A stretch of 64,000 nucleotides of DNA from Stenotrophomonas sp. SAU14A_NAIMI4_5 (GTDB lineage: Bacteria; Pseudomonadota; Gammaproteobacteria; Xanthomonadales; Xanthomonadaceae). Below the pieces are notes generated by a model. The model did not search any database. It was not told the DNA's origin and worked only from the letters and a program-made list of their open reading frames with translations. Of this stretch, positions 28,034 through 36,607 are shown one piece after another (position 1 is the first letter of the stretch; each line of letters begins with the position of its first letter). The translations under genes and the position numbers were made by a program. The DNA lies in the NCBI RefSeq assembly GCF_003086795.1, contig NZ_CP026003.1, forward strand, positions 1,818,777 to 1,882,776, written 5' to 3'.

Positions 28034-28924
28034 ATGTCTGTCGATCTCAATGCCCTTGCCGTGTTCCAGCGGGTGGCCGAGTGCCGCAGCTTCACCGGTG
28101 CGGCCGACCAGCTGGGCGTGACCCGCTCGGCGGTCAGCCAGACGATCAGCAAGCTGGAACAGGCGCTGGGCATCGCCCTGGTCCTGCGCACCACGCGCAG
28201 CGTCAACCTGACCGATGCGGGGCAGGCACTGCTGGCGTCGGTGCGCCCGGCCCTGGCCGAACTGGACACCGCACTGGAGGCCACGCAACGGCGCCAGGCC
28301 GCGGTGTCCGGACAGCTGCGGCTTGCGGTCTCCTCCATCGCCGAAGCCTTCCTCGCTGGGCCACTCCTGGCCAGCTTCGCGGCAAAGCACCCCGCGCTGC
28401 AGCTGGACATCACGGTGAGCGATGAAGAGTTCGACATCGTCGGCGCGGGCTTCGATGCGGGCGTGCGCCTGGGCGAAGTCATCGCCCAGGACATGGTCGC
28501 CGTGCCCGTATCGGCGCGGCAGCGGCAGCTGGTGGTGTGCGCGCCGTCGTACCGCGATCAGCACACGCTGCCCACGCATCCGCGCGACCTGGCCGGGCAT
28601 CGCTGCATCGGCTGGCGCAGTGCGCCGGGCAAGGCGCCGTATCGCTGGGAATTCGAGGAACGCGGCCGCGAGTTCAGCGTCGATGTGCAGCCGGAAATCA
28701 CCAGCAACGACATGGGCGTGATGGTGCGCCTGGCGCTGGCCGGCGCGGGCATCGCCATCGGCATGGAAGAGACGTGGCGGCCGTGGCTGCAGCGCGGTGA
28801 ACTGGTGTCACTGCTGGAGCCGTATTGCCCGCGTTTCGCAGGCTTTTTCCTGTATTACCCGAGCCGTCGCCAGGCCGAGCCGAAGCTGCGCGCGCTGGTC
28901 GAGCACGTGCTCTCCGACCTGTAG
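28034..28924 (+). CDS. LysR family transcriptional regulator
   Basis: 296 residues. The N-terminal winged helix-turn-helix is LNALAVFQRVAECRSFTGAADQLGVTRSAVSQTISKLEQALG in outline (helix 3 GVTRSAVSQTI). The C-terminal two-lobed effector domain follows. It is probably the regulator of the divergent SDR gene at 27189-27914. The last codon runs into a SMAG repeat, whose GTAG supplies the stop codon TAG. Confidence 0.93.
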   Translation: MSVDLNALAVFQRVAECRSFTGAADQLGVTRSAVSQTISKLEQALGIALVLRTTRSVNLTDAGQALLASVRPALAELDTALEATQRRQAAVSGQLRLAVSSIAEAFLAGPLLASFAAKHPALQLDITVSDEEFDIVGAGFDAGVRLGEVIAQDMVAVPVSARQRQLVVCAPSYRDQHTLPTHPRDLAGHRCIGWRSAPGKAPYRWEFEERGREFSVDVQPEITSNDMGVMVRLALAGAGIAIGMEETWRPWLQRGELVSLLEPYCPRFAGFFLYYPSRRQAEPKLRALVEHVLSDL

Positions 28925-29019
28925 AGTCGAACCATGCTCGACTGCTCCTGCTCAAGCAGTCGAGCATGGTTCGACTCTACAAAAGCCAGTCGAGCAGTAG
29001 ATCCACGCCATGCGTGGAT
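28921..29019. repeat. inverted SMAG dimer plus a single SMAG
   Basis: Dimer 28921-28980: GTAG + agtcgaaccatgctcgact faces its inverse ending CTAC. A third copy, GTAG + atccacgccatgcgtggat, is at 28997-29019. Together they fill the gap between the convergent LysR genes. Confidence 0.92.
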
Positions 29020-29026
29020 GCGTCGA

Positions 29027-30055
29027 TCATGCCGCAGCAGTGACCTTCTCGAGGATGCGCTTGCCACTGCTTTCCAGCGCCGCGTCTTCCTTCTCCTGCT
29101 GCTGCCGTGCCAGCTTCGCCGCCGGGCACTGCGCCAGCATGTAGTTGGCGTCGAAGTTGAGCTTCTCCACCAGGAAATCGACGAAGGCACGCACCTTCGG
29201 CGAAACCAGGCGGCCGCCGGCAAACACCGCGTTGAAGTCCACTTCCGGCCCGGTCCAGCCGGCCAGCACGCGGCGCACCATGCCCGATTCGACGAACGGC
29301 TTGGCCATCACGTCGCCGGTCAGCAGCAGGCCTTCGCCACACACCAGCGCGCCGTTCAACGCCGACATGTCGTTGGCGGTCATCAGTGGCGTCACCGGGA
29401 AATCGCGCAGCTCGCCACCGTTCTCGCCCAGCTGCCAGGTGAAGCGCGGCGAATTGCCGGTGTGGTACGGCTTGCGCATGGCCAGGATGCGGTGGAACTG
29501 CAGTTCTTCCGGGTGCAGCGGCTCGCCGTAGCGTTCGATGTAAGCCGGGCTGGCAAACACCTGCGTACGCAGGCTGCCGAGCTTGCGCGCGACCAGGTTG
29601 GAATCGGGCAGGGCGCCGACGCGCAGCGCAAGATCGGCTTCGCCTGCAATCAGGTCCAGCTTCTCGTTGCCCAGGTGCATGTCCAGGCGGATTTCCGGGT
29701 ACTGCGCATGGAACTGGCCCAGCAGCGGCGCGATCCAGGTGATGCCGATGGCGTAGGGCACGGTGAAGCGCAGCCAGCCACGCGGGCCGGACTGCAACTG
29801 GCTCACCGCGCTCTCGGCTTCTTCCAGTTCGCGTGCGATGCGCTGGCAATGCTCGTGATAGATCGAACCGGCTTCGGTGAGGCCGAGGCGGCGCGTGGTC
29901 CGATGCAGCAGGCGCGCACCCAGGCGCGTTTCCAGCTCCTGCACTTTGCGGCTGACCGTGGTCTTGGGCAGGCCGAGCGATTTGGCAGCGGCAATGAAGC
30001 TGCCTTGCTCGACCACCTTGACGAAGATCAGTGTCTCGTTGAGATCGTGGGACAT
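29027..30055 (-). CDS. smeRv: LysR-type regulator of the smeVWX efflux operon
   Basis: 342 residues. The N-terminal helix-turn-helix contains GSFIAAAKSLGLPKTTVSRKV, followed by LETRLGARLLHRTTRRLGLT. A CrgA-type effector domain follows (PRGWLRFTVPYAIG), with a longer C-terminal tail rich in Lys/Glu than most LysR proteins. It is divergent from the smeU1-V-W-U2-X genes, and in S. maltophilia the LysR regulator at this position is called SmeRv. The intergenic palindrome at 30131-30144 is a candidate operator. The gene name rests on synteny. Confidence 0.9.
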   Translation of the reverse strand: MSHDLNETLIFVKVVEQGSFIAAAKSLGLPKTTVSRKVQELETRLGARLLHRTTRRLGLTEAGSIYHEHCQRIARELEEAESAVSQLQSGPRGWLRFTVPYAIGITWIAPLLGQFHAQYPEIRLDMHLGNEKLDLIAGEADLALRVGALPDSNLVARKLGSLRTQVFASPAYIERYGEPLHPEELQFHRILAMRKPYHTGNSPRFTWQLGENGGELRDFPVTPLMTANDMSALNGALVCGEGLLLTGDVMAKPFVESGMVRRVLAGWTGPEVDFNAVFAGGRLVSPKVRAFVDFLVEKLNFDANYMLAQCPAAKLARQQQEKEDAALESSGKRILEKVTAAA

Positions 30056-30130
30056 GGTCGGGATCCTGGACGGCGGGGATGGGACAATCGTGACAGATCG
30101 ATTGGACCGGGGACGGGATGATTATTCCCC

Positions 30131-30144
30131 TTAATCCGGACTAA
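30131..30144. promoter_or_regulatory. candidate LysR operator between smeRv and the sme operon
   Basis: TTAATCCGGACTAA is a 14-base near-palindrome (only one pair fails) with a T-N11-A core, the LysR pattern. It sits in an AT-rich patch 76 bases upstream of smeRv and about 290 bases before smeU1. Confidence 0.5.
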
Positions 30145-30201
30145 TCAAGTAAAGGTTTGAGGTCTATCGTGGCGCCATTCGTGAAATGGAGCTCGTCCCC
30201 C

Positions 30202-30429
30202 ATGAGCCTGCGCAACATTCTTGACCACTTCCGGCGTGCCGGCCAGAACGCTCTGGACCAGGCCATGACCGTGGAAGCACGCCCCAGTTCCTTGGTACAC
30301 AAGGATTTCCGGGAGTTCACCGCGCCCGTCCGTAGCCAGCGCGGCAGTTCGATCCGTCTGGTCCCCCGCCAGGGCGACCGACTGCGTCGAATTGGGACTA
30401 TCCCGGATTTGGGAGGAAATGTCCCGTGA
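30202..30429 (+). CDS. possible small leader gene before smeU1
   Basis: 75 codons from ATG 30202, with GGAG 10 bases upstream. The TGA stop overlaps the smeU1 GTG start as GTGA, as in translationally coupled genes. The product (starts MSLRNILDHFRRAGQNALDQ, ends DLGGNVP) is basic and soluble; no family recognised. An alternative ATG at 30157 exists. The intergenic region would otherwise be an unusually long 370 bases. It may be non-coding leader: high GC makes short frames frequent. Confidence 0.4.
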   Translation: MSLRNILDHFRRAGQNALDQAMTVEARPSSLVHKDFREFTAPVRSQRGSSIRLVPRQGDRLRRIGTIPDLGGNVP

Positions 30430-31196
30430 ATGGGATTCTGACGCCCGAAGTCCTGGTCCTCGGCGGCACCGGTGCCGTCGGCCAGGGCGTGGTCGGTGCC
30501 CTGCTGGAGGCCGGCAGTCCGGTCCTGGTGGTGGGGCGCGACCCGGGCCGACTGGCGGCGCTGCACGAGCTGTTCGCCGATGAGCCAGGCCTGCAGACCA
30601 TGCTGGGTTCGCTCAGCGACGACGGCTCGGCACGGGTGCTGGCCGAACGCGTGGCGCAGCGTCCGCGCCCGCTGGCCGCCGTGGTCGCGGCGATGGGCGG
30701 CCCGTACAACCGCGGCCGTGTCATCGACCGCAGTGGCGATGCCCTGCTGGGTGCAATGCAGGCCGACCTGATGCCGCACGCCCACGCGGTGCGCCACCTG
30801 CTGCCGCTGCTGCAGGACAACCCGCACGCCCGCCGCTACGTGATGATCGGCAGCCCGGCCGGTGCCAAGCCCTGGGCTGGCTACGGTGAAACCTCGATCA
30901 CCACCGCCGCGCTGCGCATGTACGCGCAGGTCGTGCACCAGGAAGCGCAGGCACTGGGCGTGCGTGCGCAGATGCTGGAAGTGTGCAGCCCCGTGTGCAC
31001 CCCGGCCAATGCGGCCAACGCCTGCATCGAGTGGCCCAGCTCGCTGCTGGTCGGCCGCCGCGTGGTGTCCCTGCTCGATGGATGCCGCGACAACCGCGCC
31101 ATCGTCCGCTGCGACAGCAGCGATGCGGAATTGCCTCGCGGCCTGTTGAACCTCGACCTACCACCGCTGTGGCGCGACACCGCAGGCGTTGCTTGA
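30426..31196 (+). CDS. smeU1: SDR-like protein of the sme efflux operon
   Basis: 256 residues from GTG 30426, with GGGAGGAAA 6-9 bases upstream. It has a Rossmann start, LVLGGTGAVGQGVVGALL and VVGRDPGRLAAL. The Tyr and Lys of the usual YxxxK are not evident: the corresponding region reads YGETSITTAALRM, so catalysis by the standard SDR mechanism is uncertain. It is the first gene of smeU1-V-W-U2-X by gene order. In S. maltophilia this operon exports quinolones, chloramphenicol and tetracycline; the role of SmeU1 is not established. Confidence 0.88.
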   Translation: MNGILTPEVLVLGGTGAVGQGVVGALLEAGSPVLVVGRDPGRLAALHELFADEPGLQTMLGSLSDDGSARVLAERVAQRPRPLAAVVAAMGGPYNRGRVIDRSGDALLGAMQADLMPHAHAVRHLLPLLQDNPHARRYVMIGSPAGAKPWAGYGETSITTAALRMYAQVVHQEAQALGVRAQMLEVCSPVCTPANAANACIEWPSSLLVGRRVVSLLDGCRDNRAIVRCDSSDAELPRGLLNLDLPPLWRDTAGVA

Positions 31197-31216
31197 CCTC
31201 AACCATCGTTGAGGTC
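31195..31216 (+). other. intercistronic hairpin smeU1 | smeV
   Basis: GACCTCAAC-CATC-GTTGAGGTC, a perfect 9-bp stem directly after the smeU1 stop codon, with no T-run after it. Confidence 0.8.
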
Positions 31217-31278
31217 GCAGGCTACGCCGCCGATTCACCGATCTTCGATTTACACGCACTACCACCCCTTCCGTACGG

Positions 31279-32508
31279 ATGCATGCCATGACTTCCCCCA
31301 ACACCACCCCACATCGTTTCAGCCGTCGCCTGGCGATGGCCGGCGTGTCGATCCTCGCAGCCGCGGTGCTGGCCGCCTGCAGTGGCGGCCATGCCGAGGA
31401 GGCCGGCGCACCGCCGCCGCCGCAGGTCAGTGCCGCCCCGGTGCTGGTCAAGCCGATCAGCCAGTGGGACGAGTTCAGCGGCCGCGTCGAGGCCGTGCAG
31501 AGCGTCGAACTGCGCCCGCGCGTCTCCGGCTACATCGACAAGGTCAACTACGTGGAAGGCGAAGAAGTGAAGAAGGGCGCCGTCCTGTTCACCATCGACG
31601 CCCGCAGCTACCAGGCCGAGTACGATCGCGCCGCCGCCGAACTGGCCCGCGCCCGCACCCAGGCCAGCCTGGCCCGCAGCGAGTCCGAGCGTGCCAAGCG
31701 CCTGTCCGAGCAGCAGGCCATCTCCACCGAGACCGCCGAACAGCGTCGCGCCGCGGCCGACCAGTCCGGTGCCGCGGTGCAGGCCGCGCAGGCCGCACTG
31801 GATGCCGCCCGCCTCAACCTGGAATTCACCAAGGTGCGCGCGCCCATCGACGGCCGTGCCGGTCGCGCGATGGTCACCGCCGGCAACCTGGTCACCGCCG
31901 GCGACAGCGCCAGCGTGCTGACCACGCTGGTCTCGCTGGACACGGTGTTCGTGTACTTCGATGCCGACGAAAGCACCTTCCTGCGCTACGCCCAGATGGC
32001 CCGCAAGGGTGAACGCCCGAGCGAGCGTGACAGCGAACTGCCGGTGAAGGTCGGCCTGTCCGGTGAAGAGGGTTACCCTCACACCGGCAAGGTCGACTTC
32101 CTCGACAACCAGGTGGCCCGCAGCACCGGCACCATCCGCGTCCGTGCGCTGCTGGACAACGCCGACCGCCAGTTCACCCCGGGCCTGTTCGCCCGCGTGC
32201 AGCTGCTCGGCAGCGGCCAGTTCCAGGCCATGCTGATCGATGACAAGGCCGTGCTGACCGACCAGGACCGCAAGTACGTGTACGTGGTCGACAAGGATGG
32301 CAAGGCCCAGCGCCGCGACATCCAGCTCGGTCGCACCGCCGAAGGCCTGCGCATCGTCGAGAGCGGCCTGGCCGCGGGTGACAAGGTCATCATCGACGGC
32401 GTGCAGAAGGTCTTCATGCCGGGCATGCCGGTGCAGGCCAAGGCGGTGGCGATGCAGCCGCCGGCCGCTGCACCGGGCCGCGATGCCACCGCCGCCCTGA
32501 ACCACTGA
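31279..32508 (+). CDS. smeV: RND efflux periplasmic adaptor (membrane fusion protein)
   Basis: 409 residues from ATG 31279; ATG 31288 is an equally good start. The lipobox LAAC (about residue 34) predicts a lipid-anchored periplasmic protein. The lipoyl/barrel-sandwich halves are around VEAVQSVELRPRVSGYI and LEFTKVRAPIDGRAG, joined by an alpha-hairpin coiled coil of about 100 residues (YDRAAAELARARTQASLARS onward). A beta-barrel and a membrane-proximal domain follow. It bridges SmeW and SmeX. The order U1-V-W-U2-X supports the assignment. Confidence 0.95.
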   Translation: MHAMTSPNTTPHRFSRRLAMAGVSILAAAVLAACSGGHAEEAGAPPPPQVSAAPVLVKPISQWDEFSGRVEAVQSVELRPRVSGYIDKVNYVEGEEVKKGAVLFTIDARSYQAEYDRAAAELARARTQASLARSESERAKRLSEQQAISTETAEQRRAAADQSGAAVQAAQAALDAARLNLEFTKVRAPIDGRAGRAMVTAGNLVTAGDSASVLTTLVSLDTVFVYFDADESTFLRYAQMARKGERPSERDSELPVKVGLSGEEGYPHTGKVDFLDNQVARSTGTIRVRALLDNADRQFTPGLFARVQLLGSGQFQAMLIDDKAVLTDQDRKYVYVVDKDGKAQRRDIQLGRTAEGLRIVESGLAAGDKVIIDGVQKVFMPGMPVQAKAVAMQPPAAAPGRDATAALNH

Positions 32509-32563
32509 TCCGCCGTCTCCTGATCCAAGTTTCCGCTTAGCTGCCGGCGCCAGCGGCAGCCTT

Positions 32564-32595
32564 CCCTGCCTTCGTCATTTTGACGAGGGGCAGGG
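32564..32595 (+). other. intercistronic hairpin smeV | smeW
   Basis: CCCTGCC-TCGTC-ATTTT-GACGA-GGGGCAGGG: two stacked stems of 5 and 7 bp. It lies between the adaptor and pump genes; 40 bases separate it from the smeW start. No terminator T-run. Confidence 0.75.
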
Positions 32596-32635
32596 CGGCT
32601 GTTGCCCGTCGGCGGCATTTCCCAGGAATTCCTCC

Positions 32636-35600
32636 ATGGACTTTTCCCGTTTCTTCATCGACAGGCCGATCTTCGCGGCGGTGCTGTCGATCGTGATCTT
32701 CGCCGCCGGCCTGATCTCGATCCCGTTGCTGCCGATCGGCGAGTACCCCGAAGTGGTGCCGCCGTCGGTGGTCGTGCGCACGGTCTACCCGGGCGCCAAC
32801 CCCAAGGTCATCGCTGAAACCGTGGCCACCCCGCTGGAAGAGGCGATCAACGGCGTCGAGGGCATGATGTACCTCAAGTCGGTGGCCGGCTCCGATGGCG
32901 TGCTGCAGATGACCGTCACCTTCCGCCCGGGCACCGACCCGGACGCGGCGGCGGTGAAGGTGCAGAACCGCGTGGCGCAGGCGCAGGCGCGTCTGCCCGA
33001 GGACGTGCGCCGGCAGGGTGTGACCACCCAGAAGCAGTCGCCGACCTTCCTGATGGTGGTGCACCTGACCTCGCCCAATGGCAAGTACGACACCCTGTAC
33101 CTGCGCAACTACGCCCGCCTGCACGTCAAGGACGCGCTGGCCCGTATTCCGGGCGTGGGTGATGCGCAGATCTTCGGTGGCGGTGACTACGCCATGCGCG
33201 CCTGGCTGGACCCGGACAAGGTGGCCTCGCGCGGCCTGACCGCCAGCGACGTGGTTGCCGCCATGCGCGAGCAGAACGTGCAGGTCTCGGCCGGCCAGCT
33301 CGGTGCGGAACCGCTGCCCAACAGCCAGTTCCTCACCCTGATCAATGCCCAGGGCCGCTTGAAGTCCGAGAAGGAATTCGGCGACATCGTGCTCAAGAGC
33401 GGCACCGACGGCGAGATCGTGCGCCTGGCCGATGTGGCCCGCGTGGAACTGGGCGCCGGCGACTACACCCTGCGCTCGCAGCTGGATGGCAAGAACGCGG
33501 TGGGTATCGGCATCTTCCAGGCACCGGGCGCCAACGCGCTGGAAATCCGTGATGCGGTCATCGGCACCATGGACGAGATGCAGAAGACCATGCCGGCCGA
33601 CGTGAAGTACGAGGCGGTGTATGACACAACCATCTTCGTGCGTGACTCGATCAAGGCCGTGGTGTCTACCCTGCTTGAAGCCATCGCCCTGGTGGTGCTG
33701 GTGGTGATCCTGTTCCTGCAGACCTGGCGCGCCTCGATCATTCCGCTGATCGCCGTGCCGGTGTCGGTGGTGGGTACCTTCGCTGCGCTGTACCTGCTGG
33801 GCTTCTCGATCAACACGCTGAGCCTGTTCGGCCTGGTGCTGGCGATCGGCATCGTGGTCGACGATGCGATCGTGGTCGTCGAAAACGTTGAACGCAACAT
33901 CGAGGAAGGCCTCACCCCGCTCGCGGCGGCCCACCAGGCCATGCGCGAAGTGTCCGGCCCGATCATCGCGATCGCGCTGGTGCTGTGCGCCGTGTTCGTG
34001 CCGATGGCCTTCCTGTCCGGCGTCACCGGCCAGTTCTACAAGCAGTTCGCCGTCACCATCGCGATCTCCACGGTGATCTCGGCGATCAACTCGCTGACCC
34101 TGTCGCCGGCCCTGGCCGCGCGCCTGCTGAAGCCGCATGACGCTGCCAAGGACGCGCCGACGCGCCTCATCGACCGCCTGTTCGGCTGGGTGTTCCGTCC
34201 GTTCAACCGCTTCTTCAAGTCCAGCTCGGAGAAGTACGAGCGTGGTGTCTCGAAGATCCTCGGCCGTCGTGGCGCGGTGTTCGTGGTCTACGCGATCCTG
34301 CTGGTTGGTACCGGCCTGGTCTTCAAGGTGGTGCCGCCGGGCTTCATCCCGACCCAGGACAAGCTGTACCTGATCGCCGGCGTGAAGCTGCCGGAAGGTT
34401 CGTCGATCGCGCGTACCGATGAAATGTTGCGCAAGGTCGCCAAGATCGCCCAGGAAACCGATGGCGTTGCCCACACCATTTCGTTCCCGGGCCTGAACGC
34501 GCTGCAGTTCACCAACACGCCCAACACCGGCGTGGCGTTCATTCCGCTCAAGCCGTTCGCCGAGCGTCATGGTCGTACCGCTGCGCAGATCAACGCCGAG
34601 ATCAACCAGAAGATCGCCGGGCTGCAGGAAGGCTTCGCCTTCGCGATGATGCCGCCGCCGATCCTCGGCCTGGGCAACGGCAACGGCTACCAGATGTTCA
34701 TCCAGGACCGTGGCAACCTGGGCTACGGCGCGCTGCAGAATGCCGTGCAGGCGATGCAGGGCACCGTCGCGCAGACCCCGGGCATGGCCTTCCCGATCAC
34801 CAGCTACCAGGCCAACGTGCCGCAGCTGGATGCGGAAGTGGACCGCGTGAAAGCCAAGGCCCAGGGCGTGCAGCTCACCGAGCTGTTCGACACCCTGCAG
34901 ACCTACCTGGGTTCGGCCTACGTCAACGACTTCAACCAGTTCGGTCGTACCTGGCAGGTGATCGCCCAGGCCGACGGCCCGTTCCGCGAGAGCGTCGAAG
35001 ACATCGGCAAGCTGCGTACCCGCAATGATCGCGGCGAGATGGTGCCGATCGGTTCGATGGTCACCATCAAGCAGACCTTCGGCCCGGACCCGGTGCTGCG
35101 CTTCAACGGCTACCCGGCTGCCGATCTGGCCGGCGAAGCCGACCCGCGCCTGCTGTCCTCGGCCGAAGCGATGAACAAGCTGACCGAGATCGCCGGCAAG
35201 GTGCTGCCGGTGGGTATGACCACCGAATGGACCGACCTGAGCTACCAGCAGGCCACCCAGGGCAAGGCCGCCTTCATCGTGTTCCCGGTGGCGATCATGC
35301 TGGCCTTCCTGGTGCTGGCAGCGCTGTACGAAAGCTGGTCGCTGCCGCTGGCGGTGATCCTGATCGTGCCGATGACCCTGCTGTCGGCCCTGTTCGGTGT
35401 GTGGATGACCGGTGGTGACAACAACGTGTTCGTGCAGGTCGGCCTGGTGGTGCTGATGGGCCTGGCGTGCAAGAACGCGATCCTGATCGTCGAGTTCGCC
35501 CGTGAACTGGAAATGGGCGGCAAGGGCATCGTTGAAGCGGCGCTGGAAGCCTGCCGCCTGCGTCTGCGTCCGATCGTGATGACCTCCATCGCGTTCATCG

Positions 35601-35806
35601 CCGGCACCGTGCCGCTGGTGCTGTCCCATGGTGCAGGCGCCGAAGTGCGCTCTGTCACCGGCATCACGGTGTTTGCCGGCATGCTGGGCGTGACCCTGTT
35701 CGGTCTGTTCCTGACCCCGGTGTTCTACGTTGCCCTGCGCAAGTTCGTCACCCGCAACGGCGGTGGCCAGCTGGTGCAGCACGGCGAGCCCACCATCCAC
35801 CACTGA
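32636..35806 (+). CDS. smeW: RND multidrug efflux permease
   Basis: 1056 residues, the AcrB/MexF length. It starts MDFSRFFIDRPIFAAVLSI. Proton-relay residues are present: the paired Asp in transmembrane helix 4 (IVVDDAIVVVENVER, about residues 410-425) and the helix 10 Lys (LMGLACKNAILIVEF, near 950). Two large periplasmic loops and the hairpin IQDRGNLGYGALQNA fit the drug-proton antiporter trimer. It exports drugs from the periplasm and inner leaflet through SmeV-SmeX. It is closer to MexF-type than AcrB-type by the FSRFFIDRPIFA start. Confidence 0.96.
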   Translation: MDFSRFFIDRPIFAAVLSIVIFAAGLISIPLLPIGEYPEVVPPSVVVRTVYPGANPKVIAETVATPLEEAINGVEGMMYLKSVAGSDGVLQMTVTFRPGTDPDAAAVKVQNRVAQAQARLPEDVRRQGVTTQKQSPTFLMVVHLTSPNGKYDTLYLRNYARLHVKDALARIPGVGDAQIFGGGDYAMRAWLDPDKVASRGLTASDVVAAMREQNVQVSAGQLGAEPLPNSQFLTLINAQGRLKSEKEFGDIVLKSGTDGEIVRLADVARVELGAGDYTLRSQLDGKNAVGIGIFQAPGANALEIRDAVIGTMDEMQKTMPADVKYEAVYDTTIFVRDSIKAVVSTLLEAIALVVLVVILFLQTWRASIIPLIAVPVSVVGTFAALYLLGFSINTLSLFGLVLAIGIVVDDAIVVVENVERNIEEGLTPLAAAHQAMREVSGPIIAIALVLCAVFVPMAFLSGVTGQFYKQFAVTIAISTVISAINSLTLSPALAARLLKPHDAAKDAPTRLIDRLFGWVFRPFNRFFKSSSEKYERGVSKILGRRGAVFVVYAILLVGTGLVFKVVPPGFIPTQDKLYLIAGVKLPEGSSIARTDEMLRKVAKIAQETDGVAHTISFPGLNALQFTNTPNTGVAFIPLKPFAERHGRTAAQINAEINQKIAGLQEGFAFAMMPPPILGLGNGNGYQMFIQDRGNLGYGALQNAVQAMQGTVAQTPGMAFPITSYQANVPQLDAEVDRVKAKAQGVQLTELFDTLQTYLGSAYVNDFNQFGRTWQVIAQADGPFRESVEDIGKLRTRNDRGEMVPIGSMVTIKQTFGPDPVLRFNGYPAADLAGEADPRLLSSAEAMNKLTEIAGKVLPVGMTTEWTDLSYQQATQGKAAFIVFPVAIMLAFLVLAALYESWSLPLAVILIVPMTLLSALFGVWMTGGDNNVFVQVGLVVLMGLACKNAILIVEFARELEMGGKGIVEAALEACRLRLRPIVMTSIAFIAGTVPLVLSHGAGAEVRSVTGITVFAGMLGVTLFGLFLTPVFYVALRKFVTRNGGGQLVQHGEPTIHH

Positions 35807-35817
35807 CATGCACTCCC

Positions 35818-35844
35818 GCGGTCGCCGCCCCGAGCGGCGACCGC
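35818..35844 (+). other. intercistronic hairpin smeW | smeU2
   Basis: GCGGTCGCCGC-CCCGA-GCGGCGACCGC, a perfect 11-bp stem with a 5-base loop, 12 bases after the smeW stop codon. It is followed by TTCCCCC rather than a T-run, so it is probably a stability or processing element, not a strong terminator. Confidence 0.85.
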
Positions 35845-35869
35845 TTCCCCCAAACCAAGGCATGAATCC

Positions 35870-36607
35870 ATGAACACCCATCAGAACAAGATCGCGCTGG
35901 TCACCGGCGCCACCCGTGGCATCGGCCTGGAAACCGTGCGCCAGCTGGCCCAGGCCGGCGTGCACACGCTGCTGGCCGGCCGCAAGCGCGAGACCGCGGT
36001 GGAGCAGGCGCTGCTGCTGCAGGGCGAAGGCCTGCCGGTGGAAGCCATCCAGCTGGACGTGACCGATGCCGCCAGCATCGCCGAGGCCGTCGAACAGGTG
36101 CGCCAGCGCCACGGCCGCCTGGACATCCTGGTCAACAACGCCGGCATCATGATCGAGAACCCGGCGCAGGCGCCGTCCGAGCAGTCGCTGGACACCTGGC
36201 ACCGCACCTTCGACACCAACGTCTACGCGCTGGTCGCGGTCACCCAGGCCTTCCTGCCGCTGGTCAAGCAGGCCACGTCCGGTCGCATCGTCAACGTGTC
36301 CAGCGTGCTCGCTTCGCAGACCCTGCACGCCGACCCGAATTCGGACATCTACGATTTCAAGGTTCCGGCCTACAACGCCTCCAAGGCGGCGGTGAACAGC
36401 TGGACCCTCGCCCTGGCCTACGAGCTGCGCAACACCCCGATCAAGGTCAACACCGTGCACCCCGGCTACGTGAAGACCGACATGAACGGTGGCAACGGCG
36501 AAATCGAGATCAGCGAAGGCGCACGTTCCAGCGTGGAAATGGCGCTGGTCGGCGAAGCCGGCGCCAGCGGCAGCTTCACCTACCTGGGCGAGGTGCTGCC
36601 ATGGTGA
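35870..36607 (+). CDS. smeU2: SDR family oxidoreductase of the sme efflux operon
   Basis: 245 residues. Complete classical SDR: TGATRGIGLETVRQLA, the strand 2 Arg pair AGRKRET suggesting NADPH, NNAGIMIENP, catalytic Ser (VSSVLASQT), YNASKAAV (Tyr and Lys). Unlike SmeU1 it looks catalytically intact; substrate unknown. It is embedded between pump and outer membrane factor genes; the arrangement is specific to this operon in S. maltophilia. It overlaps smeX by 7 bases. Confidence 0.93.
   Translation: MNTHQNKIALVTGATRGIGLETVRQLAQAGVHTLLAGRKRETAVEQALLLQGEGLPVEAIQLDVTDAASIAEAVEQVRQRHGRLDILVNNAGIMIENPAQAPSEQSLDTWHRTFDTNVYALVAVTQAFLPLVKQATSGRIVNVSSVLASQTLHADPNSDIYDFKVPAYNASKAAVNSWTLALAYELRNTPIKVNTVHPGYVKTDMNGGNGEIEISEGARSSVEMALVGEAGASGSFTYLGEVLPW

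Noticed and set aside
32537..36460. Minus-strand open frame of over 1,300 codons opposite smeW and smeU2
   Set aside because: It is the antisense shadow of a GC-rich gene; its composition (His/Arg/Gln/Asp-rich) has no domain, and the plus strand encodes intact RND and SDR proteins.
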